Shown here piece by piece: positions 11,132-21,184 of a stretch of DNA of 64,000 bases (position 1 is the first letter of the stretch; each line of letters starts with the position of its first letter). Location of the stretch: the NCBI RefSeq assembly GCF_000499845.2, contig NC_023755.2, positions 33,775,253 to 33,839,252 on the forward strand, written 5' to 3'. The notes below the pieces were generated by a model that worked only from the letters and a program-made list of their open reading frames with translations, was not told the origin of the DNA and did not search any database. The position numbers and the translations under genes were made by a program. Source of the stretch: Phaseolus vulgaris (lineage: Eukaryota > Streptophyta > Magnoliopsida > Fabales > Fabaceae).

Positions 11132-12015
11132 AAAAATATGATTCCTCATTTTATGTTTAATTTATTTAAAGCAAAGGAATAAAAAACTGTTTTAGTTTTG
11201 ATTTTGATTTATATCTGATGTTATTTTCTATATTTCATCGCATAATTTATTACACTTTTTATTTTCTCACTCTTCTTCTTTGTCTCGTCCCACTTCATCA
11301 AAATATTCACAAAGCAGTTATTTAAATACAATACTAAATCTAAGTCCAACCAAATAAATCTTTTTATTATCTGGTTTGCTAATTTTTTTTATTTTATTAA
11401 CATAACGCAATATATAATTACTGAGTTTATATGACTTATGTTAAATTTATTTTTAATGGATTGGATAACAAAAGTCATTGGCCTTTCTATATACTAATTT
11501 TTTTGTTATTTAATAAAGTTTCAATATAATATTTTATAAATGAATATCCAATCCATCCATAAAAATAAGATATTTTAAAAAATAAAAGTAAAATATAATT
11601 CATAAATTATATAAATAGTTCAACTCAATAATATCTAAATTAAATAAATAAAATTTTATTAAATTGAGTAAACAATTTTATAATTGAGATTGAGTCAAAG
11701 AGGCGTTTAAGGTTGACATTAAGATAAAAAAAAATGTCTTAGTTGAGGTTAATATTTTGGTTAAGAACAATGTCTAAATAAAAATAATTTGATCAAGATT
11801 AAGCTCTATGTATCAAGATAACTAAAGATATCATGATTTGAGTGAGATCTTAAAATAATGATTTTTCTATTAAAGATAAGATTAAAAAAAAAAAAACATA
11901 ACTGAAACCAAATCAATGAATTATTTAATAAATTCTAACTAAAGATGTCATAGCTAAAATTAAGTTGATGATGTCCTAACTAAACATGACTTTTGAAAAA
12001 AAATAGTGCATAAAT

Positions 12016-12077
12016 TCCATAGTCGGGAGTTGAACCCGGAATTCATCATTGAATTATTCTAAGTGTGCTACTGTGGA
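12016..12077 (-). other. tRNA-like motif, single copy outside the array
   Basis: The same 62-nt layout as in the array. On the plus strand the outer stem is TCCATAG with CTGTGGA, and the T-arm-like stem is CGGG-AGTTGAA-CCCG. Compared with the usual TCCGCAG/CTGCGGA, the fourth pair has changed on both sides (G:C to A:T), a compensatory change, while the fifth is a wobble pair on the plus strand. The TTCAACT loop on the minus strand keeps the B-box shape. Confidence 0.5.
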
Positions 12078-12253
12078 CAATATGATGACAAAGTACAACT
12101 AATAGATAAATAACTTATCAATTAAAAGTAAGCAAATAAAATTAATTTAATTTATTATTTATTTTAAATAAATATATGAAATGAATTTAGTTTATAGATG
12201 AACTAATAAATGAGTTGTATAAGTAATATATATAGTTATGCAAAATAGTTACA

Positions 12254-12317
12254 TATTGAATCTAATAACTTATATTGAATCTAATAACTTATACTTATAT
12301 TGAATCTAATAACTTAT
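12254..12317. repeat. Short tandem repeat, about 21-24 bp x 3
   Basis: Three successive copies of TATTGAATCTAATAACTTA, the last two separated by an extra TAC. The corresponding site near 38835 has only one copy, so it expanded locally in block A. Confidence 0.75.
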
Positions 12318-12960
12318 ACAGATGGGTTAGAGAATAAGGTTTCCCTATATACAAGGAAGATTGACCTTGTGTTAATAATTTAACTATATTAGCCTTTTAA
12401 AAATAGTGGTAGAGATTATTTTTAAAATAAAAATTTTCAAAAATAGTGATAAATTCTTTTAAAAATAATTTTTTTTTATGTCAGTATCATTATGCAACTT
12501 GATATCTCAATCAAAGAACAACAATTCCATCACATAAAAAAATATTATTAAAAAAAATAATATATATATATATATCAATATTTTCATCGTTATTTAACCA
12601 TAATAATGATTTTTTTTTTACGTTTTTAGCCTTATTTGCTAGTTAGAGAGATGGACACACTCCAAAAAGTAAGAGGAATACCTGACACGTGATGCTTTTA
12701 TTGGAAACTCTGAAAACTCTTTTTTTTTTCATTGAATGATCTGAGATCTGAAAAGGCCTTTATGGATGTCCAGGACAAACTAGATTGGAATAAAGTGGCC
12801 CAGTCCCAAGATATGCAATATACTAAATTGGACTTCCATACAATTGTAAAAAATAAAATAAGATGTACTAAAAAAACTAACTTAAAAAAGTATTTATAGC
12901 ATTTTAAATAATACTTTAAATAATCTAAATGTGTTTTATTATAATTGCTTGACATGTTTA

Positions 12961-15683
12961 AATATTATGACTTTAAAACAAACTCTAAATTTGAAGTGTA
13001 GCTATTTATGTGAACGAGATTAGGAGTTCTTGCAATGGCCGGTGGTAGAAGCAACACAACCTTTAATGAAACATAAAATGTTGGTACCTCTAGTTTTATA
13101 AGGAAGGTGGTAGGTACTAAAAACAAGACATGTAATCCGTGCCGCTGAATTTCAATTCCATAAATTTCAACCATCAGTGGTTATGGTCACATGAATTTGA
13201 TAATGTTCACATGAAGTTGATGAGAAACCTCCACTACTCTATGTGTTGATAATTCTGACCAACACCTATTGCTGTTATTTACGTGTGGTTGACAACAATA
13301 AAAATCTCCATAGTCAACAGCAAAAAACAGTGTTCAGTCTAGGTTGTTAGTCAATCACGAACCATTCACTCCACACGGTCTTAGATTAATTAATCAAATA
13401 GCATTGTGCTGCCAACACACGTTCACACTACTACCCTTTTGGGTTCTATTGTTTCCATTTCTGAACATGAATAGCATTATTCCTCTTTTTTCAACAAAAT
13501 ATTCTTTTACAAAGAAAATATATTATATACTAAGATGTTTTCAAATTTTTTTGCGCATGGTGGCTGAGAATAAATCATTTTTAACATGCCTTATTTTTTT
13601 CTATTAAAAGTTATTCTAAACACGTTGTCGCCATGGTGATAGAACTCCTAAAAAAATTCGGTGCACCGTCACGTCTTTCACTTCAAAATCACAATTGACC
13701 AAAACGAGTGATTTTCATATTAAACTCAAACATTTTATCGATAATACTAAAAAAAAAATGACTGAGTAAAAAAAATCAAAGTATTGATAAATGAACAATT
13801 TTAACGTAAAATTCAAAATGGTTTACCTTTTTTTGTCTTCTAATAAACCTCTTTTCTTATGCGACAATTAAGCATCAGTTTCCGTGTACGAAACGACGAT
13901 ATCATACATTTTGTGCTATGTTGTTACCTTAAAATTACTTTAAGTAGTATTTTGAATATTTTTCAATCAATTTCCATAATTTGATAATAACTCCTATCTT
14001 TTTACACCACTCTCGTTTGCCCATGGAAATAATTTCAAAATTAGGGAAAATATATTGCAGAAATAGGTTAGAACAAAAATGATGACTTCCAAGGAACATG
14101 TATTTAAGTTTTTTTTTCTTCTACAAAAATTTTAAGTTTTTTCCCTTTTATTATTTTCTTTAACACGATGCTATCAATCTTCTTAAGTTGAACTATCTGA
14201 AGTGTTTACACAGGAAATGGTTGAATAATGGACCTACAACTCCATCTGTAATTGATGAGTTGAGTATGGTTTGAGCAAATTAATTTTTCTTTTACTTTTT
14301 TACATTTATCTGTGAACGATTGATTCTTGATTTTGTATGAAAAAAAAAATACATACTTTAATAATTCTTTCGTCTTAAATTGACGATGAAAAAAGCTTGT
14401 ACCATTTAATTACTATTATATGATAACTTAACAGTATAATTAGTTTTTCTTTCATCATTAATTAAACTTTATATAACAGCTATAAGTTCTGTGTACATCA
14501 CTATACGGAGAAAAGGTGGCGTATTTTCATGGAAACTTGTCTCTATTTTCTGTTTACTTTTATTTTATTGATATACATGAAAAATGTGTCTAGAAAAAGA
14601 AAACACTTGATGAAAATAAGTACACCGACAGTTAACATAAATTATGAGGTATAGATTTTAATAATATTAGATATATTTCTATTATATAATCAGTTAAAAT
14701 TTATATTTTAATTATAATAATAATTTCGCATAATTAAGGAAATATATTGAAATAATAAATAAATAAATAAAATTATTAATAATAAAATTTCTCTCATTGA
14801 TTACTCATTTTTATACCTTTTCATCAATTTTAAACAATTATTACTTTTATTTATTATACCTTTCTTTCTTTTCCCTTCCCACCCTCTTATTTGTATCATC
14901 TAATCCAAATACCAAAGTACATTGTTATAAGTATTCTGGTTGAGCTCAACTTTTCTGGAACACCTGAGATCGCATTCATAATCTTTTGTGACTCAGAAAT
15001 ATTTTAATTAATTATCCAACCTCTATCAACATAACAAAGCTTAAATACAATATTATAAACAGTATTATTTTCTACTAAAATTTTAAAATGAAGTAAATTT
15101 TAATTTAGTTTTCAATTATACAAAAGAGCACCGCATTTAAGTTTTGTTAAAAAAATCCACTAACAATTTGCACGTTTGACCTGATGTCTTGGTGCCCCTT
15201 TGACAACAAAATCCACGGTCCCATTTCTTCAAAAGTCAACCATGATGAAAATGGTTAAAAAAAAAACCAGTCATAAAACCTTTTAACTGTTTAAAGCGTT
15301 TAACTTATTTAAAAAAAAATGAAATTCTCTTTGATAATTTTTCGAGAGAATTTAGTTAATAATATTATTCCTTTCCAAAAAAAATCCCAAAACCTACCAT
15401 ATATGTACTTAATTTAAGAAAAATAGGGTGTTGAATAAGGTTTTATTATGCAGCGTGGAAGTGTAGGCGTTGGGGAAACTTAGTCAAATGTGATTTGAGA
15501 AAGCATGGAATGAAATTGACAGAAAAGCCCCTGACAAAGTTCTCGGAAGCAGGGAAGCACTTGCGGCTTGTTCCGCAGCAGAATCAAAGGCATTGAGATA
15601 ATAATTCCCTGTTTCTTAACTGTCATGGAACCAGGCTTCACCAACTTTCTAACCTCTTTCCTTCAACACACCTAAAATGCATC
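12961..15683. other. AT-rich intergenic DNA and distal upstream region of the calcium-sensor gene
   Basis: No convincing gene. Short open frames at 12965-13174 and 13344-13607 have no recognisable domain and sit in low-complexity DNA. The last 500 bases hold the W-box-like sites described separately. Confidence 0.5.
15176..15487. promoter_or_regulatory. W-box-like sites (TTGAC[C/T]) upstream of the calcium-sensor gene
   Basis: TTGACC at 15176-15181 (plus), TTGACT at 15234-15239 (minus) and TTGACT at 15482-15487 (minus). TTGAC[C/T] is the core bound by WRKY factors. Three such hexamers in about 310 bp would be only mildly enriched, so regulation by WRKY proteins is a suggestion. Confidence 0.3.
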
Positions 15684-15690
15684 TATATAA
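15684..15690 (+). promoter_or_regulatory. TATA box of the calcium-sensor gene
   Basis: TATATAA about 85 bp before the ATG at 15771, followed by ACACCCC and a CT/AC-rich leader. It implies transcription start near 15715-15720 and a 5' leader of about 50-55 nt, normal for small plant calcium-sensor genes. Confidence 0.65.
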
Positions 15691-15770
15691 ACACCCCAAT
15701 ACTCATCCATCATCACCTACAACACATTCACATTCTCAAATCTACACCCTTTATTTTGTTTGACCTTGTG

Positions 15771-16124
15771 ATGGCTAGGATCGGCAAGGGAGTGGAATTC
15801 GAAGACTTGTTGCCGGTGATCGCCGGTAAACTGGGGGGTGAGGGTCTGATTGATGAGCTCTGCAAGGGGTTTCAGGTGCTGATGGACAAGGAGAAGGGGG
15901 TGATCACGTTGGAGAGTTTGAGGAGGAACTCTGCTGCGATGGGTCTGCAGGATTTTAAAGAGGATGAGCTTGCGAGCATGATGAGAGAAGGAGATCTGGA
16001 CGGTGATGGTGCACTCTCTCAGATGGAGTTCTGCGTTTTGATGTTCAGATTGAGTCCACAGTTGATGCAGGACTCTTGGTTTTGGCTCCAAGAGGCTCTG
16101 CTGCACCACAACGATTCCCTTTGA
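15771..16124 (+). CDS. Single-EF-hand calcium-binding protein, PBP1/KIC-like
   Basis: A 117-residue protein from ATG 15771 to TGA 16122-16124, without introns. ELCKGF (residues 30-34 region), GVITLESLRRNS (43-54) and FCVLMFRLSP (87-96) are blocks shared with Arabidopsis PINOID-binding protein 1 and with KIC, the calcium sensor of the kinesin-like KCBP. There is one canonical EF-hand loop at 75-86: Asp75, Asp77, Asp79, Gly80 and Glu86 occupy positions 1, 3, 5, 6 and 12. Family members bind calcium and then a kinase or kinesin partner in the cytoplasm; which partner applies here cannot be told. Start chosen because the upstream frame begins without an ATG and 15771 follows a TATA box and leader at normal spacing. 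Codon use and GC are clearly higher than in the surroundings. It is the only intact host gene that I can support. Confidence 0.92.
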   Translation: MARIGKGVEFEDLLPVIAGKLGGEGLIDELCKGFQVLMDKEKGVITLESLRRNSAAMGLQDFKEDELASMMREGDLDGDGALSQMEFCVLMFRLSPQLMQDSWFWLQEALLHHNDSL

Positions 16125-16638
16125 ACTCATTTCCATTTTCACATTTCAAATCTGATTGTAGAGATACACACTCACTCAATAATCTATTATTACTACCTCT
16201 TATTTCATATAATATTTCTTGAATCATACTCCTCTCTGTTTAATCTAACACCATTTGCAGTGATTTTTTGTGTATTTAACATATGATTATGAGTTATTTT
16301 CTGTTATTGCTTTTTTTTCTCTAAACAAACCCTAAACAGTAATGAATAAGCACTTGATTAGGGAGAGTTAAAGATCAATTACACTTATCTCACAATTAGT
16401 AAGAAAACCATACCTTGAATAATGTTCTATTCTAGATTGGTTGCTGCCAGATTTATACCCAAACATTTTTCATCATTTGCAAGAGCCCTCTCTGATTTTC
16501 TTAATTAAATTTTTAGCTGGGGAAGGTTTCTTTTGGAGTTTTTTGCTGTCGTTTACCTCAATGAATATTTGGTGCACTTGCTTTCAATGGCGAAATTATT
16601 TTTCAGTTTTTTTCTTGCTAAGGAAAGAAATGAAGATT

Positions 16639-16640
<2 letters not shown>
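16125..16640. other. 3' region of the calcium-sensor gene and spacer
   Basis: The 3' untranslated region probably ends within 100-200 bp of the stop; AATAAT at about 16177 and AATAATAT-like sequence near 16209 could serve as polyadenylation signals. No other gene is visible. Confidence 0.45.

Positions 16641-16680
<40 letters not shown>
16641..16680. repeat. (TA)20 microsatellite
   Basis: Forty uninterrupted bases of TA repeat. Shorter TA runs lie at 1573-1598, about 12561-12575 and about 54008-54035. Confidence 0.95.
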
Positions 16681-16685
<5 letters not shown>

Positions 16686-17230
16686 TTTCGTTTAAGTTCA
16701 ATCCTAAATTTTCTACTCATTCCAAAGAACAATCGCACCATTCATTATGATTAAAAGTAGGAAGCCATTTTATCTTTTCGGCTAAAGAGTGTGTTCTTAT
16801 AAAAGAAAATCTAATCTACATTTGAACTTTTCTCATTTGAACTCTTTTTGTAGTTTTAGTTTTCGTGATTTAATTTTTAAAATTTTTTAAAGTATGTTTC
16901 TTGTGTTAAACTTCGTGATTTTTTTTTTATTTAATGCGTATTTAACTACAAATATATTTTGTTTGCATTTAATCCTTTTGTTATCTCTTTGGATTTTTTT
17001 TTTTAAACTCGACAAGAAATTCACTTATAGTTATTTGAAAAATATGCGAGTTATCCCATTCATTCATTGGTGGACAAATTTAAAATAAAGTTAAGATAAA
17101 TCTTGCTTAACTGCTATAGTTTTTAAATATCTTAGTACCTAAATAAAATTTAAAGAAAGATTTTGTGCAGTTAATAATAGAGAGAAATTCAAATCATCTA
17201 ATAATTATAATTATAATATCATAGTTAATT

Positions 17231-17420
17231 AGGGGTGTCAAAGTGGGACGAACTGTAGGAACTGTCATTTGAATCGTATGGATTAACTCACAGTTCGTTG
17301 AAAAAAATGCGGGACGGGTTGTCTTTTTTAACCCATTGATTTGCTTATGTGTGTCCCGTATAACCTGCAATCCATGTGGGCTAAGTGTAGGACGGAGTGG
17401 GCTGAATTGCATAACCCGCA
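17231..17420. mobile_element. Possible hAT-type MITE remnant
   Basis: It starts GGGGTGTCAAAGTGGGACG, a form common at the ends of plant hAT-derived MITEs, and continues with GGGACGGGTTG and AACCCGCATAA stretches typical of such elements. I found no matching inverted end (TTGACACCCC) or 8-bp target duplication, so it is truncated or a different family. Confidence 0.35.
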
Positions 17421-18719
17421 TAACTTAAAAATCTAGAATTTTCTTTTTCACTTCTATATTTTCTTGATGCAACTTCATATTTTTAAATTATCAATTTCAA
17501 ATTCTACAACATAGAATACAAATTTGTATTCTGAATTGTGTAATATGAAATATTGTACAAATTGAAACAAAAATTTTAACTTTCAAATTTTATAACTCTG
17601 GAAGTCTTTGAATTTCACATTCCATAATTTTTACTCATATCTTATTTGTGTTGTAAGAATAATATTTGCACATATATTTTCTTCTTTCAGATTCATATTC
17701 TAAAATTATCAATTCCAATCTTTAAATTTTGCATTCCAAAATTTTTACATATGTCATGATAATAATATTGAGAGAATATTTATCTAATTTATTTAAATAA
17801 AAAAATTATTTAAAATTTCTATTTAATTTTTTATTAATTTTTAAAAAAGTATTTTTTATGTGGCAACCTACGAGACAATCCTGATACAAGAGAGGCTAGT
17901 AAAATAAATTTACATATTTATATTGAACGGACCAAGTGTATGACAAGTCTCTCATGAAGGACTAACCGATTCATACTCTAAAGTTAATATAGCATGTTTC
18001 ATAACAAAGATAAATTGCTGCAACGATTGAATTTATAAATATTAAACTTCGGAAGTAGTTGGCAGTGTTCCCAACAAGGTTTTTCTCATTTCTTGTCTTA
18101 TTATTATTTTCATAAACAAATTTTTTTTATAATCATGTTAGAAATCTATTCGACGGAAATACAAGTAAAGGAAAACATTTATATATTTAAGAGAATTTTG
18201 CATATCATATGACAAGCCTACTCTGCTTGGGAGGTGCACTTATCAAGGTCGGATTTTGGAACTGGCGTTGCACTATGAGCCCAATTCTCATATTCATCCT
18301 AGAGTGTGGAGGTTGCAGTTGAGATTCCTGAATCCAGTTTTAGTATCTTTGTGGTGCTTCAGCCATGGTATGTGCTAGAGGCTGCAACAGCAATAGTAAG
18401 GTTGTAGGTTGGTTTTGATGTGAACAGTTGCTTACATAAGGATTTGGTGTGCTTGCTGTTGGAAACGGAAAAAATGTAGGTGCAGGTGCTGGATGGAGTC
18501 GGTGTGGAGGTGCTGGAGTCATATGTATACAATAGTGGAATAAGAGTGAAGTTTGGAGGCATAAATACAAAGCTGTAACGGTTTTTAACGTGAAATGAAA
18601 TGAATGAACAAAAGGATGATGGTAAGGGGATGACAGGTTGCTGTTATTATAAAGATGAAGAAAAGAATTCAGGTACGGTTATTGTCTTCTGGTCCTATTG
18701 TCATGATTGATGCACCTTT
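17421..18719. other. Spacer, with a proline-rich minus-strand open frame of unknown nature
   Basis: Mostly AT-rich. At 18200-18650 the base composition is more even, and the minus strand has overlapping frames of 67-76 codons rich in Pro, Ser and Thr. No domain is recognisable and neither frame has a convincing start context, so I do not call a gene. A captured gene fragment or old element is possible. Confidence 0.35.
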
Positions 18720-18955
18720 TGTGTACTAATTGCTCTCTTATTAAGGGAGTGGGTTGTTGGGTTTAGGTATTCACTAAGTGATGTTGTTCATTATTTGTTT
18801 GGGTATTTTATGTAGGTTAAGTCAATTTTTGGTTGCTATCTCCATGTTTTATGGAGAACTATTTATATATCCTATGGAGAACTATTTATATGGTTGATGT
18901 ATACGGGTTGAGTATCCCACTTAATTTAATTTATTTTATTATTGATAAAAGAAAA
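18720..18955 (+). mobile_element. LINE 3' end (untranslated tail only)
   Basis: GTATACGGGTTGAGTATCCC followed by a T-rich stretch and TTATTGATAAAAGAAAAA. The same 3' terminal pattern (GGGTTGxGAxxCCC, T-rich, CTGATAAAAAA) ends the LINEs at 51117 and 57190 and, inverted, those at 51490 and 59409. The element is strongly 5'-truncated; its left end is not defined. It abuts the start of duplicated block B. Confidence 0.55.
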
Positions 18956-19671
18956 AATATATGATTCCGCATTTATGTTTAATTTATTTAAAGCAAAGGA
19001 ATAAAAAACTGTTTTAGTTTTTATTTTGATTTATATCTAATGTTATTACACTTTTTATTTTCTCTGTCTTCTTCTTTGTCTCATCCCACTCCATCAAAAT
19101 ATTCACAAAGCGGTTTTATTTTATTTAATTACAATACTAAATCTAAGTCCAACCAAATAAATATTTTTATTATTTGGTTAGGTAATTTTTTATTTATTTT
19201 ATTTTATTAACATAACGCAATATATAATACTGAGTTTATATGACTTATGTTAAAAAAAAATTAATGGACTGGATAACAAAAATCAGTAGCCTTTCTATAT
19301 ACTAAATCTTTTATTATTTAATAAAGTTTCAATATAATATTTTATAAATGAATATCCAATCCATCCATAAAAATAAGATATTTTTAAAAATAAAAGTAAA
19401 ATATAATTCATAAATTATATAAATAGTTCAACTCAATAATTTGATCAAGATTAAGCCCAATGTGTCAAGATAACTAAAGATTTGAAAAAATATGGTGCAT
19501 AAGTTCCGTAGCCAGGAGTCGAACCCAGTATTCATCAATGAATTTGTCCAGGTGTGCTACTGCAATAATATGATGGCAAAGTACAATTAATAAATAAATA
19601 ATTCATCAATTAAAAGTAAACAAATGAATTTAATCTAATTTATTTTATTATTTTAAATAATACACACACTC
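18953..19671. repeat. Segmental duplication copy B, left part
   Basis: It matches 11132-11640 and then parts of 11785-12173, with two deletions relative to copy A (one with AATAAT at the edges). It contains a degenerate monomer including a tRNA-like motif (19505-19566) and stops abruptly at the LTR-retrotransposon fragment. Confidence 0.75.
19505..19566 (-). other. Degenerate tRNA-like motif outside the array
   Basis: TCCGTAG and a T-arm-like block with GAGTCGAACCC are kept, but the distal arm of the outer stem is decayed (CTGCAAT). It shows what the motif looks like where it is decaying. Confidence 0.4.
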
Positions 19672-20403
19672 TAAGTCGGTAGGCAGGACTCAACACTGGA
19701 ATGCCCTCCCGCCTTCAAAATCGAGAACCTGCCCGAAATTTAGAAACAGAAGCATCGGTCGAAAAGGTGGACGAGATCCCAACAACCTTAGGATCAATAT
19801 AGCCAAACTCTGCCCGAGAGATAGCTTGCTTGGGGGAGTCCGACCGCAGCGTTGGTCGGATCATCCCCCCTAACAACCTTTACTTGATGTGGCGCGTCAG
19901 CCACACCGACCTACATGGAATCGGTTGTAGAGGACCCAGAGGACGAGGAAGAAGAAGAAAAGACAAGGAAGAAGTATGCGCAGGAAGAGGAGAAGGGGGA
20001 GCAGAAGAAGAAGAAGTTGGCCGAGACAAGGAAGACCTCACTAACCTTAAAAGAAAAGTCGGGAATCGAGAACATAGCAGGAAGGCGAGAGAATGCTCGG
20101 ATCTCAGAGCAAACAACAGAGAAGTAGCACAGTATCTCGGTACTGTTGGGACCACTATTTATAAGCCCCAAGGGCCTCGGAAGACGAAACCTCACAACAA
20201 TTTAACCCGTTAGATCTCCTAGATCCAACGACTCACAACGCTTCGCGCCTGAAAAACCCCTAATTAATGCAGGTCACGCCGCGTCGCCTGAGGTCACGTC
20301 ATACCTCGGGAAGCCCAACATTCACTAACCATTGGAGAACCGACCGAGGGTTAGTATTTGAAAGACTCATCGGATGTACCCATCCTCGAGCCTGGGGGGC
20401 AAG

Positions 20404-20744
20404 TGTACTGGTATGGACCGAGCGGTAAATGCCATAGCTCGGTCTCTTTGACCAAACTGACCGAGCCCAGCACGTCCGTGCAGGCCGACCGACACACCCA
20501 ATTCATTAACGCTCAAATCAAGGTCAGTAAAGTCAAACCACCATTAAGAACTAGGTAATACGTCCCAAAGTGTGATCCACTCCACTAATCCAGCCCAATA
20601 AGGTAAGCCCATTAAAATAATATAAATAGTGCATATTCCAAGAAAATGGTACGTCATCAATCACTGTAAACCTTTGAGTGCCGAACACCCCCTTTGCTGA
20701 CTAGAGCAACGAAGTGCCTTTTACAGGTACCTCCCTATTCGACA
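20404..20744 (+). repeat. LTR, about 341 bp
   Basis: It begins TGTACTGGTATGG directly after the polypurine-like tract and ends in ...ATTCGACA. CCAAT lies at 20595-20599 and TATAAATA at 20621-20628, a normal promoter arrangement inside an LTR. A second LTR is not in the window. Confidence 0.55.
20621..20628 (+). promoter_or_regulatory. TATA box of the LTR
   Basis: TATAAATA about 120 bp before the LTR end, with CCAAT about 25 bp upstream. It defines U3/R orientation as plus strand. Confidence 0.5.
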
Positions 20745-20749
20745 TTCAC

Positions 20750-20822
20750 TTGACACGTGATGCTTTTATTGAAAACTCTGAAAACTCTTTTTTTTCATTG
20801 AATGATCAAATCTTAAAAGGCC
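20750..20822. repeat. Flank repeat left of the satellite array
   Basis: GACACGTGATGCTTTTATTG through AAAAGGCCTTTA. The same sequence is found right of the array (39243-39330) and in block A (12684-12760). It is thus a displaced copy of the array's right flank, now joined to the first monomer in mid-unit. Confidence 0.75.
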
Positions 20823-21122
20823 TTTAACTAAAGATATCATGACTAAAGATATTGTTTCAATCAAGGTTAAAATAACAATTTCTCTATTAAAGATGAGACA
20901 AGAAAAAGACCATAACTGAAACCAAATCAATGAATTATTTAATAAATTCTAACTAAAGATGTCAAAGCTAAAATTAAGTTGATGATGTTCTAACTAAACC
21001 TGAACCAATTCTAATAAAATTCAAAATATTTAATTATGAAAATATGGTTAAATTCATTTTATTTCATAAGATATTAATAAAAGGATTTCATGAATTTTGA
21101 AGTAAAATTATTCATATAATAT

Positions 21123-21184
21123 TCCGCAGCCGGGAGTTGAACCCGGAATTCATCATTGAATTTTTCCATGAGTGCTACTGTGGA
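21123..21184 (-). other. tRNA-like motif of satellite unit 1
   Basis: On the minus strand the 5' arm is TCCACAG and the 3' arm CTGCGGA, with one A:C mismatch (on the plus strand it is a G:U wobble). The T-arm is CCGGG-TTCAACT-CCCGG. Length is 62 nt, as in almost all units. Confidence 0.55.

Larger units (their letters stand above)
11132..12960. repeat. Segmental duplication copy A (contains one lone satellite monomer)
   Basis: The left part (11132-11640) matches 18953-19440; the middle (about 11835-12200) is a diverged single copy of the 480-bp satellite monomer; the right part (about 12200-12960) matches 38770-39385 plus 39755-39850. So this block looks like the arrangement before the satellite array, the LTR fragment and the 39.4-kb MITE were added to the other copy. 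It keeps about 145 bp (about 11640-11785) that copy B lacks, with AATAAT at both deletion edges. Confidence 0.75.
19672..20748 (+). mobile_element. LTR-retrotransposon fragment: 3' internal region plus one LTR
   Basis: This stretch is much richer in G and C than its surroundings. The internal part (19672-20403) includes a purine-rich stretch (19925-20040) giving a 127-codon Arg/Glu/Lys-rich frame (19830-20213) with no recognised domain. It ends in a purine-rich tract (CTGGGGGGCAAG, about 20391-20402), like the polypurine primer site before a 3' LTR. An LTR from TG at 20404 to CA at about 20744 follows. No gag, protease, reverse transcriptase or integrase is encoded. Both outer junctions cut into duplicated block B. 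Gypsy-type membership is a guess from style. Confidence 0.6.

Noticed and set aside
15717..16142. 141-codon minus-strand open frame over the calcium-sensor gene
   Set aside because: It is the antisense shadow of a well-supported plus-strand coding region and has no recognisable domain.
16441..16754. Two plus-strand frames crossing the TA microsatellite
   Set aside because: Their Tyr-Ile repeats come from (TA)20; there is no start context or domain.
18720..18955. Target duplication for the short LINE tail at 18955
   Set aside because: I searched upstream for a copy of the ATATGATTCC flank and found none that is convincing, so the left end stays undefined.
19830..20213. 127-codon Arg/Glu/Lys-rich frame and overlapping minus-strand Ser/Leu-rich frames
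   Set aside because: They arise from the purine-rich internal end of an LTR-retrotransposon fragment and resemble no protein that I know.
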